From: Candidatus Kapaibacterium sp.
Lineage (GTDB): Bacteria > Bacteroidota > Ignavibacteria > Kapaibacteriales > UBA7675
DNA: 64,000 bases
NCBI GenBank assembly: GCA_028284775.1
Contig: JANQRB010000153.1
Coordinates: 26,811 to 90,810, forward strand
Direction: 5' to 3'
Positions 28,570 to 37,875 of the stretch are shown here, piece by piece. The position numbers and the translations under genes are program-made. The notes beneath the pieces are model-generated. The model did no database searches. It was given only the letters and a program-made list of their open reading frames with translations, and was not told where the DNA came from. The stretch's first letter is position 1; every line of letters starts with the position of its first letter.

Positions 28570-31140
28570 ATGGACACTTCATTTCATAGCTTGCAAAAAA
28601 CATCTTACTTACAGGCAGTCCGGCATTCAATGGCCCTACTTGCCGGCCTTCTGCTTGCCGTTATTCCGGCCGCGGCACAATCCTGGAATATCGAATTCGA
28701 AATCGGCAGGGAGCATTTTATCGAACGTGGTTACTCGATCGCCGGGACCTTTGACGGCGGTGCCGTCGCCATCGGCTCGGCCGATCACAGCCTGGGGCAG
28801 CAGATTTCGATTGTTCGTTTCGATCCACACGGCGCAATCGTCTGGACGCGAACCTATTCGGCCTGGGCAAATGACGCAGTTTTTGATCTGAACGAATTTT
28901 CAATTAAGGTCACCGAGGATCAGCAGTATATCTGGACAACAAGTGTTAATTATAACTCGATTTCGACGCGCGACATTATTGTCGGTCGCTGCGACCAACT
29001 GGGAAATCCCATCTGGACAACAAGCTACGGCGCGGCGGAGCGCGACGACTTCGGCTCCTCGGTGATCGAAGTTTCCGACGGCTTTGTTGTAAGCGGAACC
29101 AGTTGCAATCCGAGTGTTAACAACAATTGCGACTTCGTGCTCTTTAAACTCAATTCCGCCGGTATGCTGGTCTGGGGCTTCAGCTATGACGATCTGACGA
29201 CGGACATCGGCCGTTGTGTACGCCAGGACCCCGTCGGCAATCTTGTCCTTGCCGGCGAAACGCTGTGCGATCCAAGCGATCCAAATACCTGCCGTGCCGG
29301 TTTTGTGATGAAAACCAATGCCGGTGGTATCGAACAATGGGCCGGGCACTATGGCGCGGACGTACAAAGCGGCTTTGCCGGAGTTGAAATCGCTGCGAAC
29401 GGCGACTACTATGCCTGCGGATTGTCCATCGATCAGCCTGCCGCCGCTGATGCTTTCATAGCGCGGGTGAATCAGGCCGATGGCGGGCTCATAAGCGCAA
29501 CGACCTACGACTTCCACGGTGATACCGACGGCCTGTGGTCCATTACGCCGAGTTGGGTGGACGGCAACTTTGTCCTGACCGGCTCGGCTAGCGATTCAAA
29601 TGCAATGCCCGGGACGCAACGAATCGTAGCGATGGAAGTCGATGCCGGGCTTGGCGCACCGCTTTGGGCACGTCTCTATGCTCCCCTTGACCGGAAGACC
29701 ATCGGACGATGCATAACCAGGGCCCGACGGCACGCCAGCCCCCCTACAAACAGCGAGGGTGGATACTGGATTTTCGGATTTAACGAAAGGGCGCCTGCGC
29801 CACAGATGTATGCAATGCGAACCGACAGCCTGAGCGGCGCTACTTCGTGCTCCGAATGCGTGACGCCCACGATCGGCACCAACACAAACGCCAGCCTGGT
29901 GGAAGTCGTACGCAGCCTGTACAAAACATCGACGTCAATCGTACTGACCTTCGAATCAATTTTGCAGGATTCCTCGATCTGCGCCGGCTCATTCGTCATC
30001 CCCGACACCTGCGATACGAACGATCCCTGTCCCGACGATTGTTTCTGGAAGCTGAACGGCAATGCCGGAACAAATCCGATTGCGAATTATCTCGGCACGT
30101 CCGACAACTCGCCACTCTCGATTCGCACGCAGGGAACGGAACGTTTGTATGTCGCCACGACGGGTAATATCGGCATCGGGACGCAAGCGCCGACGCGGAA
30201 GTTGCACATCGATACCGGTCCGGGCGTCTTTCAGCTCCGTCTCGAGGATCCGCTTGGCGCTTATGATCTCCTGGGCGGTTCCGACTTCCACATCCGCGAA
30301 GCCGTCAGCGGCACAACGCGTCTCTTTATCCAGGGCGGCAGCGGTAATGTGGGCATCGGTACCACGGCTCCCACGCACACTCTGAGTGTGAATGGCACGG
30401 CCTGCAAACCCGGCGGCGGCCCCTTTGCTGCGTGCAGCGACGCGCGCCTTAAAACCGATATATCGCCCTACACCGACGGGCTGGATATGCTACGCCGGAT
30501 CGAACCGGTCTGGTTCCGCTATAACGGACTGGGCGATCTGCCAACTGATGAGAGCTATGTGGGAATTATCGCTCAGGAAATGCGCGAGATCGCTCCATAT
30601 ACCGTCGGAACTTCAACAATGAAACTGCGTGATTCGGACGCAAAGGCAAGCGAGATGTTAAGCTTTGACGGCAACGCGCTAACTTATATGACGATTAACG
30701 CCGTTAAGGAACTCGACCTCCGTCTGGCCAATGCGGAAAGTCTGCGCCGGGAAAACGAAGAACTGCAGAGATCAATCGCGGAGCTGCGCATGGTGGTGGC
30801 TGAAATTCAGTCCCGGTGCTGCGCAGCCGGCGGCGGCCTGAAACAGCCGGACCGGCCGGTTGACCAGGAAACAAGCGAACAACCGAGGCTCTTTCAAAAT
30901 GCGCCGAATCCCTTTGATGAAGTTACATACATCGAATACTACCTCCCGCCGGGAATGTCAGCTGCCAAGATAATTTTCCATGATGAGATTGGTCGCGAAG
31001 TGCTGCGCCTGCCTTTACAGCAACGCGGCTCCGGCAAAGTGGAGCTTAATGCCGGGACCCTGTCCCCAGGCTCTTTTCAGTATAGTCTGGTTGTCGACGG
31101 CAATACCATCGAAACGCACAAAATGCTGCTTACACGCTAA
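28570..31140 (+). CDS. T9SS protein with propeller-like region and S74 endosialidase-chaperone domain
   Basis: An 856-residue secreted protein. I prefer the ATG at 28570 (GGAGA six bases upstream) to the ATG at 28555. A signal peptide ends near IPAAAQS. Residues ~25-480 contain repeated W-T-x-x-Y-G / D-x-x-x-V-G / L-A-G-x-x motifs like the repeats of delta-60/PQQ-type propellers, ending in a Cys-rich segment. A short region with IGIGTQAPTRKLHI and VGIGTTAPTHTLSV resembles phage tail-fibre shafts. It leads into a peptidase S74 domain (CSDARLKTDI, IEPVWFRYN, YVGIIAQEMREI) with the Ser623/Lys628 dyad of the self-cleaving intramolecular chaperone. A coiled coil follows (LRLANAESLRRENEELQRS), then a T9SS sorting domain (NAPNPFDEVTYIEYYL). 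S74 domains trimerise and cleave themselves off; here cleavage would part the propeller from the T9SS tail. Confidence 0.92.
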   Translation: MDTSFHSLQKTSYLQAVRHSMALLAGLLLAVIPAAAQSWNIEFEIGREHFIERGYSIAGTFDGGAVAIGSADHSLGQQISIVRFDPHGAIVWTRTYSAWANDAVFDLNEFSIKVTEDQQYIWTTSVNYNSISTRDIIVGRCDQLGNPIWTTSYGAAERDDFGSSVIEVSDGFVVSGTSCNPSVNNNCDFVLFKLNSAGMLVWGFSYDDLTTDIGRCVRQDPVGNLVLAGETLCDPSDPNTCRAGFVMKTNAGGIEQWAGHYGADVQSGFAGVEIAANGDYYACGLSIDQPAAADAFIARVNQADGGLISATTYDFHGDTDGLWSITPSWVDGNFVLTGSASDSNAMPGTQRIVAMEVDAGLGAPLWARLYAPLDRKTIGRCITRARRHASPPTNSEGGYWIFGFNERAPAPQMYAMRTDSLSGATSCSECVTPTIGTNTNASLVEVVRSLYKTSTSIVLTFESILQDSSICAGSFVIPDTCDTNDPCPDDCFWKLNGNAGTNPIANYLGTSDNSPLSIRTQGTERLYVATTGNIGIGTQAPTRKLHIDTGPGVFQLRLEDPLGAYDLLGGSDFHIREAVSGTTRLFIQGGSGNVGIGTTAPTHTLSVNGTACKPGGGPFAACSDARLKTDISPYTDGLDMLRRIEPVWFRYNGLGDLPTDESYVGIIAQEMREIAPYTVGTSTMKLRDSDAKASEMLSFDGNALTYMTINAVKELDLRLANAESLRRENEELQRSIAELRMVVAEIQSRCCAAGGGLKQPDRPVDQETSEQPRLFQNAPNPFDEVTYIEYYLPPGMSAAKIIFHDEIGREVLRLPLQQRGSGKVELNAGTLSPGSFQYSLVVDGNTIETHKMLLTR

Positions 31141-31729
31141 GATCTGATTTAGACAGTCAGTGCCGAACGCGTAGGCAAAGTTTGTGCCTACGTACTCGCG
31201 GTCAATTGGCTCTGCTTAGCTCGACAGGGACCGCTATATACGGTCCCTGTCGACACAAAATGCGGTCCCCGTCGACAGCTGACCCCATAGCTGCGGATGA
31301 CGGCGGCCAAAACCCAGCTCGGAAAATTCGAACCACAGTTTCGACTAACGATGTGCAGTGAACTCGTCCACTTACGCAGACCCACGCAATCAGGAAGTCA
31401 GCAGACGCAGGAGCCCACCATCATATCGATCGTCGCCGAAAAAACGCACGTCCCTTCTGAGAATCGGAGCAAAACTAAGCACGCTGAGCGTCGCTATACT
31501 TCCTAAATACTACCCTCTCCCACTGGGTATCGGGCGGAATTTTTTTTATTATCTCTCACCATTGTTTGAACAGGAATATCCAGGCACTAATCCGACAATG
31601 AGGATTGTCGCAGACGAACGTGGCCAGGACCAGACGCTGCTGATTTAACGCGAATTTTAACCGTGCGTATCTGATTGTAATTCATCGACTAATTAGTTAA
31701 TTCCACAAAATGTTTGGAGAGTATCCATC
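31141..31729. other. Intergenic with a short repeat element
   Basis: 589 bases between two T9SS genes on the same strand. Apart from the repeat at 31222-31277 and the GGAGAG ribosome site before 31730, no gene or RNA was recognised. The stretch 31500-31720 is AT-rich and likely holds the promoter of the next gene. Confidence 0.45.
31222..31277. repeat. Inverted plus direct repeat of CGGTCCCTGTCGACA
   Basis: A perfect 12-base inverted repeat (31222-31233 with 31241-31252, loop CTATATA) is followed at 31263-31277 by a second direct copy of its right arm extended to 15 bases, with one C/T difference. It lies about 80 bases after the stop of the S74-domain gene. There is no T run after the stem, so a simple terminator is less likely than a processed 3' structure or an operator-like repeat. 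Confidence 0.6.
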
Positions 31730-33517
31730 ATGTCTGTAACCGGCACGAAATTTTCTCAGTTGACCCGGATGTTGCTGCTCGCGGCCGCTCTGCTGCTATC
31801 GGACAGTTTGGCATCCCTCCCTGATGCTTCGGCCAAGGGTACGACCAAGGCCAAATCTAAATGGATCAAACTTGACTTTTCCGACCGCAATCGTCCGAGG
31901 AGATTTCCCCGAGTGACGCTGCCCAAGATCAAGCTTAAACATATCCTGGAGGTAAAAGCCAAAAACGGCAAGGTTTCCCTGAAAGTGAAATTCAAGAACC
32001 GCGAGGCTACGACGCAGGACTTTGTCTTTTGTTACATGATCGAGCTGAGCGGCTCTTCCGGCAACGGTCAGACCGGGCCGCGCTGCAATGTGATCTACAA
32101 ATCGTCGAAGCAAAAAATCAAATGTGTGAACAAAGGAAGTTTTCCCGCCGGACAACAGGGATTTCACTTTGGCTGCAAGCGCGTCACGCTCCTGCCTTTT
32201 CAAGAGTTGAAAGTCGATTTCGGTTCGGGCAAAAACCCGGCCTTTATTGGCAGGCGGGCAAACGAATTCGAAGTATCCTACGCAGATTATCTGAAGGTAC
32301 CGAACGGCTGGACCTACGGCGCCGCTTCCTGCGATAACTGCGGCAAGGCAGCCAATGGCTATTACGTACCGGCGGGCGCAAGCCCGGCACTGTCGGGTAT
32401 CTGGGGCGTACAGCTCTTGCCCTTCGACGATCCCTACATCGCCTATCAGGCTCTCGGCGCAGCGGATTGGGCCGCGCCGCCGGAACATCGTCACTTTGAT
32501 GACGGCCCCGGCGTTCCCAGCAACTTCCCCGTCAGTGTCAGCGAACTGCCGACAAATGTCCCCTCCCCCGTGCCCAATTCATACACGGTTCCGATCCCTC
32601 TCTGGGATATTCACACTATGTCGCCCTACACGAATTCCAATGTCGATGCGCAGACGAGCCTGGTAGTCGAGGGACCTGCCCACGCCGCGGCTCTCTTTGA
32701 CGTAGCACCCGCTACCTCATCGACCTTCGTTATTGAAGCGGGCATGGAAAACCCCCAGTATGGCAGCTTGATTATCAGCAAAGGCTCGGGCATCCTGATG
32801 GAGGGCGAGCACGCCACGGCGGCCGTGATTGTCCATGAGCCGGACATCGGCTCGGTTACCGGCGCATCGATTTTCGAATACTTTGCGCCGATCATTCACG
32901 ACACCAAACCGCCCGTCGTGAAGACCTATGAAATTATCAAAAACATTACGGCGGGAACGCTGGATATCGCTGTCACGGCAACTGATGCGACAACAACGCC
33001 TCTGGGAGCAAACTTCTGGTATTCGCTTGACTACGGTACATCCTGGGATGTTCTCGGCCTTGAGCGGCAATCGGACGAGTTCGATGAAGACAAATGCCAG
33101 TTGTTTATCGGCTCCACCACCAATTCCGGCAGCGCACCGATGATTATGTATTTCTTCGAGATTCAGGATGCGGTGCACAACCGGGTGTACTACGGCGTTG
33201 GACAGATGCCGCTTCAGATTGCAGCCGATGTCGGTGACTTTATCAAGGAAAGCTCGATTACGTTGGGCGACATTTTCCCCAACCCGGCAAACGACAAAGC
33301 GAGGTTTACACTCTCGATGCAACAGGCCGAGACGCTCAGCTTAACACTCTATGATATCATCGGCACGCGGGTACTGTTGATTGCCGACAAGCAAGGGTAC
33401 AATACCGGTGAACACAGCTTCGAGATTAATCTCAAAAGTCTCGCCAACGGAGTTTACATCCTGCGTATGGACGCCGGGAGTACATCGCAATCTCGACGAT
33501 TGACGATAGCGCGCTAG
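31730..33517 (+). CDS. Secreted T9SS-sorted protein of unknown family
   Basis: A 595-residue secreted protein with a GGAGAG ribosome site and a signal peptide (LTRMLLLAAALLLSDSLASLPDASA). A lysine-rich stretch follows (TTKAKSKWIKLDF, KIKLKHILEVKAKNGKVSLKVKFKN). Then comes a beta-rich region with several Cys residues (FCYMIELSG, CNVIYKS, HFGCKRV, SCDNCGK) that could form disulfides. Around residues 300-390 are two weakly alike beta-sandwich segments, and from ~400 an Ig-like region (TLDIAVTATDA, FWYSLDYGTSW). The end from FPNPANDKARFTLS to the basic LTIAR is a T9SS sorting domain. I recognise no enzyme motif and assign no function. The basic N-terminal part could bind polyanions, but that is speculation. 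Confidence 0.85.
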   Translation: MSVTGTKFSQLTRMLLLAAALLLSDSLASLPDASAKGTTKAKSKWIKLDFSDRNRPRRFPRVTLPKIKLKHILEVKAKNGKVSLKVKFKNREATTQDFVFCYMIELSGSSGNGQTGPRCNVIYKSSKQKIKCVNKGSFPAGQQGFHFGCKRVTLLPFQELKVDFGSGKNPAFIGRRANEFEVSYADYLKVPNGWTYGAASCDNCGKAANGYYVPAGASPALSGIWGVQLLPFDDPYIAYQALGAADWAAPPEHRHFDDGPGVPSNFPVSVSELPTNVPSPVPNSYTVPIPLWDIHTMSPYTNSNVDAQTSLVVEGPAHAAALFDVAPATSSTFVIEAGMENPQYGSLIISKGSGILMEGEHATAAVIVHEPDIGSVTGASIFEYFAPIIHDTKPPVVKTYEIIKNITAGTLDIAVTATDATTTPLGANFWYSLDYGTSWDVLGLERQSDEFDEDKCQLFIGSTTNSGSAPMIMYFFEIQDAVHNRVYYGVGQMPLQIAADVGDFIKESSITLGDIFPNPANDKARFTLSMQQAETLSLTLYDIIGTRVLLIADKQGYNTGEHSFEINLKSLANGVYILRMDAGSTSQSRRLTIAR

Positions 33518-33556
33518 CCCACCGGTCTGCCATCGGTTTCACAGTAATCGCCAGAC

Positions 33557-33582
33557 GGGAACGGTCCTCTGCGACCGTTCCC
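33557..33582. terminator. Perfect hairpin between convergent genes
   Basis: A perfect 10-base stem (GGGAACGGTC at 33557-33566 with GACCGTTCCC at 33573-33582, loop of six) lies between the convergent genes ending at 33517 and 33715. It could serve both strands. There is no T run on either side, so strength is uncertain. Confidence 0.6.
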
Positions 33583-33714
33583 CTCCCTGAATTCAAATGA
33601 CTGTTTCCAGCGGAAGGCCACTGTGAGGGCACACCCCGCGCTACCAGCGAAGAGAATGGGCTGGAGCCAGACCCGGTCTCGTCACAGACAGAACCAAGAT
33701 TGAGTGGTTTACTA

Positions 33715-34098
33715 TCAGACAGGGACGTCTAGGTTTTGTCCGAAAATCAAACTGTTCCCGTTTAAGTCTCTAATTTCGAAATCTCGCATGCCATAGAATT
33801 GACTCGACGGTTCATACAAAACTTCAACCCTGTCCTTGAGATAGTCGAAGAATTTATCGCAATCTTCTACGTTGAAGTAAAGTGTCACCGCCGAGTTGGC
33901 TACGGCGTCCGATGCGCGAGCATTCAACATCAGCTCGGCATTTCCGCAGCTGATAAAGGCCCAGTTAATTTCATCGTCGGGCTCCCACTGTTGATTAGTG
34001 CGCTGCGTTTCGAAGCCAATGTTTTCATACCAGGCTACCGCCTCAGGAACATCAGGTACATTCAACATGACAAGCGGACCACTTATTTTCAAGTTCAT
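33715..34098 (-). CDS. VOC-superfamily (glyoxalase/bleomycin-resistance-like) protein
   Basis: A 127-residue single-module VOC protein. Its start LVMLNVPDVPEAVAWYENIGFETQRTN is the classic first beta-alpha-beta half, and the end FEIRDLNGNSLIFGQ is the typical last strand of bleomycin-resistance-like members. VOC proteins bind metals or hydrophobic drugs as dimers; the exact activity here cannot be told. It is the first of three VOC genes in this accessory zone, all on the minus strand, and stands 194 bases from the next gene. Confidence 0.9.
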   Translation of the reverse strand: MNLKISGPLVMLNVPDVPEAVAWYENIGFETQRTNQQWEPDDEINWAFISCGNAELMLNARASDAVANSAVTLYFNVEDCDKFFDYLKDRVEVLYEPSSQFYGMRDFEIRDLNGNSLIFGQNLDVPV

Positions 34099-34292
34099 AG
34101 TATTACTCGCATTTCAATAAGATCACGTTTATCGGCCGCCATACGAGGCGATCCGGGCGCCAGGAAGGAACGACAAATGCTTCATGTCGGGCTGTTCAGA
34201 TTCAATATCGACAATAAAATTTGATATACCCTCCGGCTCCAGACTTAATCAGAAACGCGGAAGCGACATAAAAGTGACTACGGCGGAGGGCA

Positions 34293-35183
34293 TTATGGAG
34301 CGAGCCTGTAGTCGGCAAGCACTTCATCAATTACGAGCTTGGCCTTCTGCGCTTCCAATGGATTTCTGTCTATGTGTTCGGCATAAGTAATCAGGCCCTT
34401 CCAAAGCGCCCAGCCACGTCCGCGTGCCCAGCTTGCGTCATCGACTGGAAGAGTCGCGCGGAACGCTGCCCGACTTTCGCCGGAAAAGAGCGTCCAGGCA
34501 ATCGTCAAATCGCATGCGGGATCGCCGATACCTGAACAGCCGAAGTCGATGACCGCACTTAAACGTCCTTTGTTTACAAGCAGGTTGTCTGCACTAAGGT
34601 CTCCGTGAAGCCAGACAGCCTGGTCGCAGCATGTTGCCTTGAGGGCTGTTTCCCATACTGCGGTCACAGCCCGGGAATCAAGCCTGCCCTGTAAAGCGGC
34701 AATCGCCTCGCGTGTCTCTGTGTTATAGGTCGTCAGCGGTCCGCCGCGGAAAAAGTTGTGCGGTCCGGGTGGCGGGCCGCCTTCAGGATCGACCTGTTGT
34801 AGTGCAGCGAGGAACCGGGCCAAATTCCTCGCAAATCGGGGCAAATCAGCTATGCATTCAACCCTTGCGTTCTCACCTTCGAGCCACTTGTAGATGGACC
34901 AGTGCCAGGGATATCCATCAGCGGGATTACCAAGTGCCAGCGGGATTGGTATGGCTAGTGGCAGGTACCCGGCCATCAATGGCAGCCACCGTTGCTCTTT
35001 CAAAACCTGCCCGGAATAAGCTTCAGCGCTGGGCAGTCTCACGGACATACTTTCACCAAGACGAAAGGTTCGGTTGTCCCACCCACCAAACTTAACCGGC
35101 TCAATAGAGAGATCGACCCATTGAGGAAACTGCCCGGAGATCAGGCGGCTTACAAGAGAAACATCTATGTTCACTTGACGCAA
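34293..35183 (-). CDS. APH-family phosphotransferase (aminoglycoside/small-molecule kinase)
   Basis: A 296-residue kinase of the aminoglycoside phosphotransferase fold. The catalytic loop WLHGDLSADNLLV has the catalytic Asp195 in HGD and Asn200; VIDFGCSGIGDPACDL holds the metal-binding Asp213 and the conserved DPACDL. The N-lobe has GGWDNRTFRLG and a likely ATP-contact region IYKWLEGENA. Such proteins phosphorylate aminoglycosides, homoserine, fructosamine or other small substrates. This sequence looks like the broad chromosomal type (GGWDNRTF, WLEGE), so resistance is not proven. The start is uncertain: a TTG at 35183 with AAAGG four to five bases upstream, or a GTG at 35174. The gene is probably monocistronic. 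Confidence 0.9.
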   Translation of the reverse strand: MRQVNIDVSLVSRLISGQFPQWVDLSIEPVKFGGWDNRTFRLGESMSVRLPSAEAYSGQVLKEQRWLPLMAGYLPLAIPIPLALGNPADGYPWHWSIYKWLEGENARVECIADLPRFARNLARFLAALQQVDPEGGPPPGPHNFFRGGPLTTYNTETREAIAALQGRLDSRAVTAVWETALKATCCDQAVWLHGDLSADNLLVNKGRLSAVIDFGCSGIGDPACDLTIAWTLFSGESRAAFRATLPVDDASWARGRGWALWKGLITYAEHIDRNPLEAQKAKLVIDEVLADYRLAP

Positions 35184-35327
35184 AGTACCTTTGTAATTTA
35201 CTTACCCGGTAAACCGAGTGTTATCATTCAGAGAAGACCTTTACTTTATGGCAATCATGATTAAGCGTCGAACACTAAAGCAAGCTATTGTTCGAATGAA
35301 TTGTTAAAGTGAGCGCCGGTCCGGTTA

Positions 35328-35681
35328 TCAAACTACATAGACCTGCCCGCCCGGCGCTTGAAAAAAGAAATTGTTTGCATCGGAAATCTCCGGCATTTCC
35401 GTCACGCCAAACTCTTTCATCTTGCTAATTAAGCTGTCTCGATCGTCAGACTTGATTGACATCCAGGTGCTCTTCGTAAATTCTTTGTCGTCCAGCCATT
35501 CATCGTCGGCATTCACATATTGGATGCCATAGGTTGATTTCTCGTCAAAGGAAAAGATGTCCATACCGGAATTAACTTCCTGCATTCTCCAGCCTAAGAT
35601 ATCGCCGTAAAACGTTCGGATTTCGGCTTTCCGCTTCTCGGAAGCTTTCTGAAAGTAATTGATACTAATGGAATTTGACAT
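35328..35681 (-). CDS. VOC-superfamily protein
   Basis: A 117-residue protein with a VOC fold pattern: INYFQKASEKRKAEIRTFYGDILGWRMQEV (first module helix and FYGDILGW), then SFDEKSTYGIQYV, a middle helix SLISKMKEFGVTEMPEI and a final strand NFFFQAPGGQVYVV. The PGGQ-x-Y-V end is common in glyoxalase-like proteins. It is AT-richer than the neighbouring large genes. No substrate can be named. It forms a loose group with the APH and Nudix genes, all on the minus strand but with gaps of 145-450 bases. Confidence 0.82.
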   Translation of the reverse strand: MSNSISINYFQKASEKRKAEIRTFYGDILGWRMQEVNSGMDIFSFDEKSTYGIQYVNADDEWLDDKEFTKSTWMSIKSDDRDSLISKMKEFGVTEMPEISDANNFFFQAPGGQVYVV

Positions 35682-36126
35682 TGTAGCCCCATATATTTGA
35701 TTTTGGACAACTCAATTGGCCGGCGACGATGCCGGAGACATCTCGCCAGTAGCGAATGAGATCATGAATCGGCTCAACGACCCTTTCGGAGATTTTCTCC
35801 CGCACGCCAGGTCGTCGAATTTCAGCCATTACACTCACCATCGCCAGAGGGCGGCAAATTTCAAAGTTAGCCAAAAATCCCGAAGTTTCGGCCTTCAGGG
35901 TAGGATTATCAGCAGAAATTCTCCTTTCGCTCATCTTTGTTAACTGATCGGAATGGAGTTCGAATTGGTTTCGGTATTGTCTCCTGCTGATTTAGTTTCA
36001 GGCAGCTCGACAGATTTGTACATTTTCTGACGCAAACCAGCAATCTACATCTGAAACTGATGTATTGCTCCATAACAAATAAGATTAATGGCGTTCCTGA
36101 TTTTGTGCATGAACGATCGGCAGCAA
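35682..36126. other. Intergenic, possible gene remnant
   Basis: 445 bases. An 89-codon minus-strand frame (stop at 35665, overlapping the VOC gene by 17 bases) contains a helical stretch (MAEIRRPGVREKISERVV), which may be a remnant, but it has no family match I know and I do not call it. Confidence 0.35.
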
Positions 36127-36564
36127 TTATGTCGGGTAGATTGTTTCCAGCAATCCTTCAGGATACAATAATGATCCTGGCTTAGCCAGCGATTCCATCG
36201 TTTGCCAGCGAAATCGTTGTTTACTGCCATTTGCCTCAACAACAAGGAATTCATCAATTTCATACACAGACTCATCCACGGGGGTGGCGAAATACATGAA
36301 AGATATTTCATGTTCTTCTATTCCATTGATAAGGTGAAAACTCTCGAATGAATTGATGAATCGGTGTTCTTTCGTTTCCCAACCCAACTCTTCTTGTATC
36401 TCTCTCTTTAAGGCGTCAATGCTCGATTCGCCATATTCGACGCCGCCTCCGGGGGGAATGAACCATAGCTCGCCGCTGCTTCGGTTTAGTATTTTATGCA
36501 CCAGCACTTTTCCCTTAAACAAAAAGAGTGCGGCAGCCCTGAATCGTATTGACTTTTCTTTCAT
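36127..36564 (-). CDS. Nudix hydrolase
   Basis: A 145-residue hydrolase of nucleoside-diphosphate-linked compounds. The full Nudix box G-x5-E-x7-R-E-U-x-E-E-x-G-U is present at residues 40-62 (GGVEYGESSIDALKREI, then QEELGW), so the Mg-binding glutamates are kept. The N-terminal strand RFRAAALFLFKGKVLVHKI and the late Trp/Pro region (FRWQTMESLAKPGSLLYPEGL) fit single-domain family members near MutT/ADP-sugar types. The substrate may be an oxidised nucleotide, NADH or a sugar nucleotide; the box alone does not decide. Moderate-to-low GC compared with the T9SS genes hints at later acquisition. Confidence 0.95.
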   Translation of the reverse strand: MKEKSIRFRAAALFLFKGKVLVHKILNRSSGELWFIPPGGGVEYGESSIDALKREIQEELGWETKEHRFINSFESFHLINGIEEHEISFMYFATPVDESVYEIDEFLVVEANGSKQRFRWQTMESLAKPGSLLYPEGLLETIYPT

Positions 36565-36808
36565 AGTTCCTTGTCGATGCCGAGTTTAAAATTCTAAGGC
36601 CTGGAACGCTGATTTGGCAGGACGCCAGGCTAAGTTTCTGCTTCAGCTCTGCCCAATCATTTCACAAATGTATTCTTCTTATACTGTCGTCAAGATGAGA
36701 AAAGGATACCTCAGCACTTTCGGCAACAGGCTGCATTCGATCTGCATATTTGCAGTTGCGCATCAACAAATTCGTGAAATGACACGTTTCGAATCGAACA
36801 CACAATCT

Positions 36809-37774
36809 TTAAGGCTCTTGCGGGGCCGAGGCCTCGGCCTGTCGCCGGACCTGCCCGGGCGTTACTCCCATGAAGCGTTTAAACGCGCGATTGAACGCCG
36901 CTTCGGATTGATAGCCCAGGCGGCCGGCCAGATCGCTCAGCGGCACATTTTCCTGCCTGAGCCACATCCGGGCAAGATGCATTCTCCATTTGGCAAGGTA
37001 GCGCATCGGGGACTCGCCGACGAGTTCCGCGAATCGAGCCGCGAAGGCCGCGCGCGACATCGCAACTTCGGCCGCCAGGGAAACCACCGTCCAGGTCCGC
37101 GCCGGATTGCGATGGATCAGCAGCAAGGCGCGGCCGATCTGCTTATCCCGCAGCGCGCCGAGCCAACCTGCCCGAGCTTCGGGAGCGTCGGCAATCCAGG
37201 ATCGAATTGCCTGAATCACGAGGATGTCGGCCAGGCGCGTGACGAGCGTCTCGCCGCCGGGCCGGAGTTGAGCGGCTTCGTCCGCCATCAGGCGAAGCGT
37301 GCTCCGGATCCAGTCCATCTGAGGCGAACTCCAGGCTTCGATGACGATACGCCGCGGCAGGTGGGCCGCGAGCTGACGTGCGGCCGGATGGTCGAAGCGC
37401 ACAGCGCCGCAGACCATGTGCGTGACCGCTCCCCCGCTGCCGTGGCGGAGTATTTCGTAGCGCTCGCTGACCTGCTCGCGAGGGAGATCAAACAAGGCCG
37501 CCGCCCTAACTTCGGGCGCGCTCGACAGCCGGTGTCCTTCGCCATGGGGCACGAGGGCAAACACGCCCGGTTCCAGCAAACGCGGTCCCGCCTCTTCGTC
37601 CTCCAGCCAGCAGCGCCCCGACGTAACAACGTGAAACATCAGGCAGTCCGGCATCGCGGGTAAGGCAAGCGCCCAGGGTTCGCTGAATTCGGATCGGGTG
37701 TAAAACACACCGTTCAGGCGCAAATAGTGCAGCGCTTCCCCCAGGGGGTCTACGCTGACCCATTGATCGTTCAT
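36809..37774 (-). CDS. AraC-family regulator with cupin_6-type sensing domain
   Basis: A 321-residue regulator. The N-terminal half (DPLGEALHYLRLNGVFYTRSEF, LMFHVVTSGRCWLEDE, LEPGVFALVPHGEGHRL) is the AraC-associated cupin_6 domain. The C-terminal ~100 residues are the AraC double helix-turn-helix (WTVVSLAAEVAMSRAAFAARF, GESPMRYLAKWRMHLARMWL, VPLSDLAGRLGYQSEAAFNRAFKRFMG). The ATG at 37774 has GGAG eight bases upstream. It is divergent from the NmrA-like/DUF1772 pair at 37974-39305, an arrangement seen widely for this regulator type, so it probably controls that pair and itself through the 199-base gap. GC content is clearly higher than in the Nudix and VOC genes next to it. Confidence 0.95.
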   Translation of the reverse strand: MNDQWVSVDPLGEALHYLRLNGVFYTRSEFSEPWALALPAMPDCLMFHVVTSGRCWLEDEEAGPRLLEPGVFALVPHGEGHRLSSAPEVRAAALFDLPREQVSERYEILRHGSGGAVTHMVCGAVRFDHPAARQLAAHLPRRIVIEAWSSPQMDWIRSTLRLMADEAAQLRPGGETLVTRLADILVIQAIRSWIADAPEARAGWLGALRDKQIGRALLLIHRNPARTWTVVSLAAEVAMSRAAFAARFAELVGESPMRYLAKWRMHLARMWLRQENVPLSDLAGRLGYQSEAAFNRAFKRFMGVTPGQVRRQAEASAPQEP

Positions 37775-37875
37775 ACAAATGACTCCTGATGTTGGCCAAA
37801 ACCTGCAGTCGATTCCAGCCTATTCACTCCAAAGACTTCCACTCCGATTAATTCAGACGAATGAGCAAAATTCAG

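Noticed and set aside
35665..35934. 89-codon frame upstream of the VOC gene
   Set aside because: No recognisable family, overlaps the start of a well-supported gene, and has an equally long antisense frame.
33715..36564. Integron cassette array (small single genes on one strand: VOC, APH, VOC, Nudix)
   Set aside because: No integrase gene in the window and no paired attC-like core sites could be found between the genes.
36614..37663. A 349-codon plus-strand frame over the second AraC gene
   Set aside because: Antisense to a well-supported AraC gene and not protein-like (Arg/Pro/His-rich).
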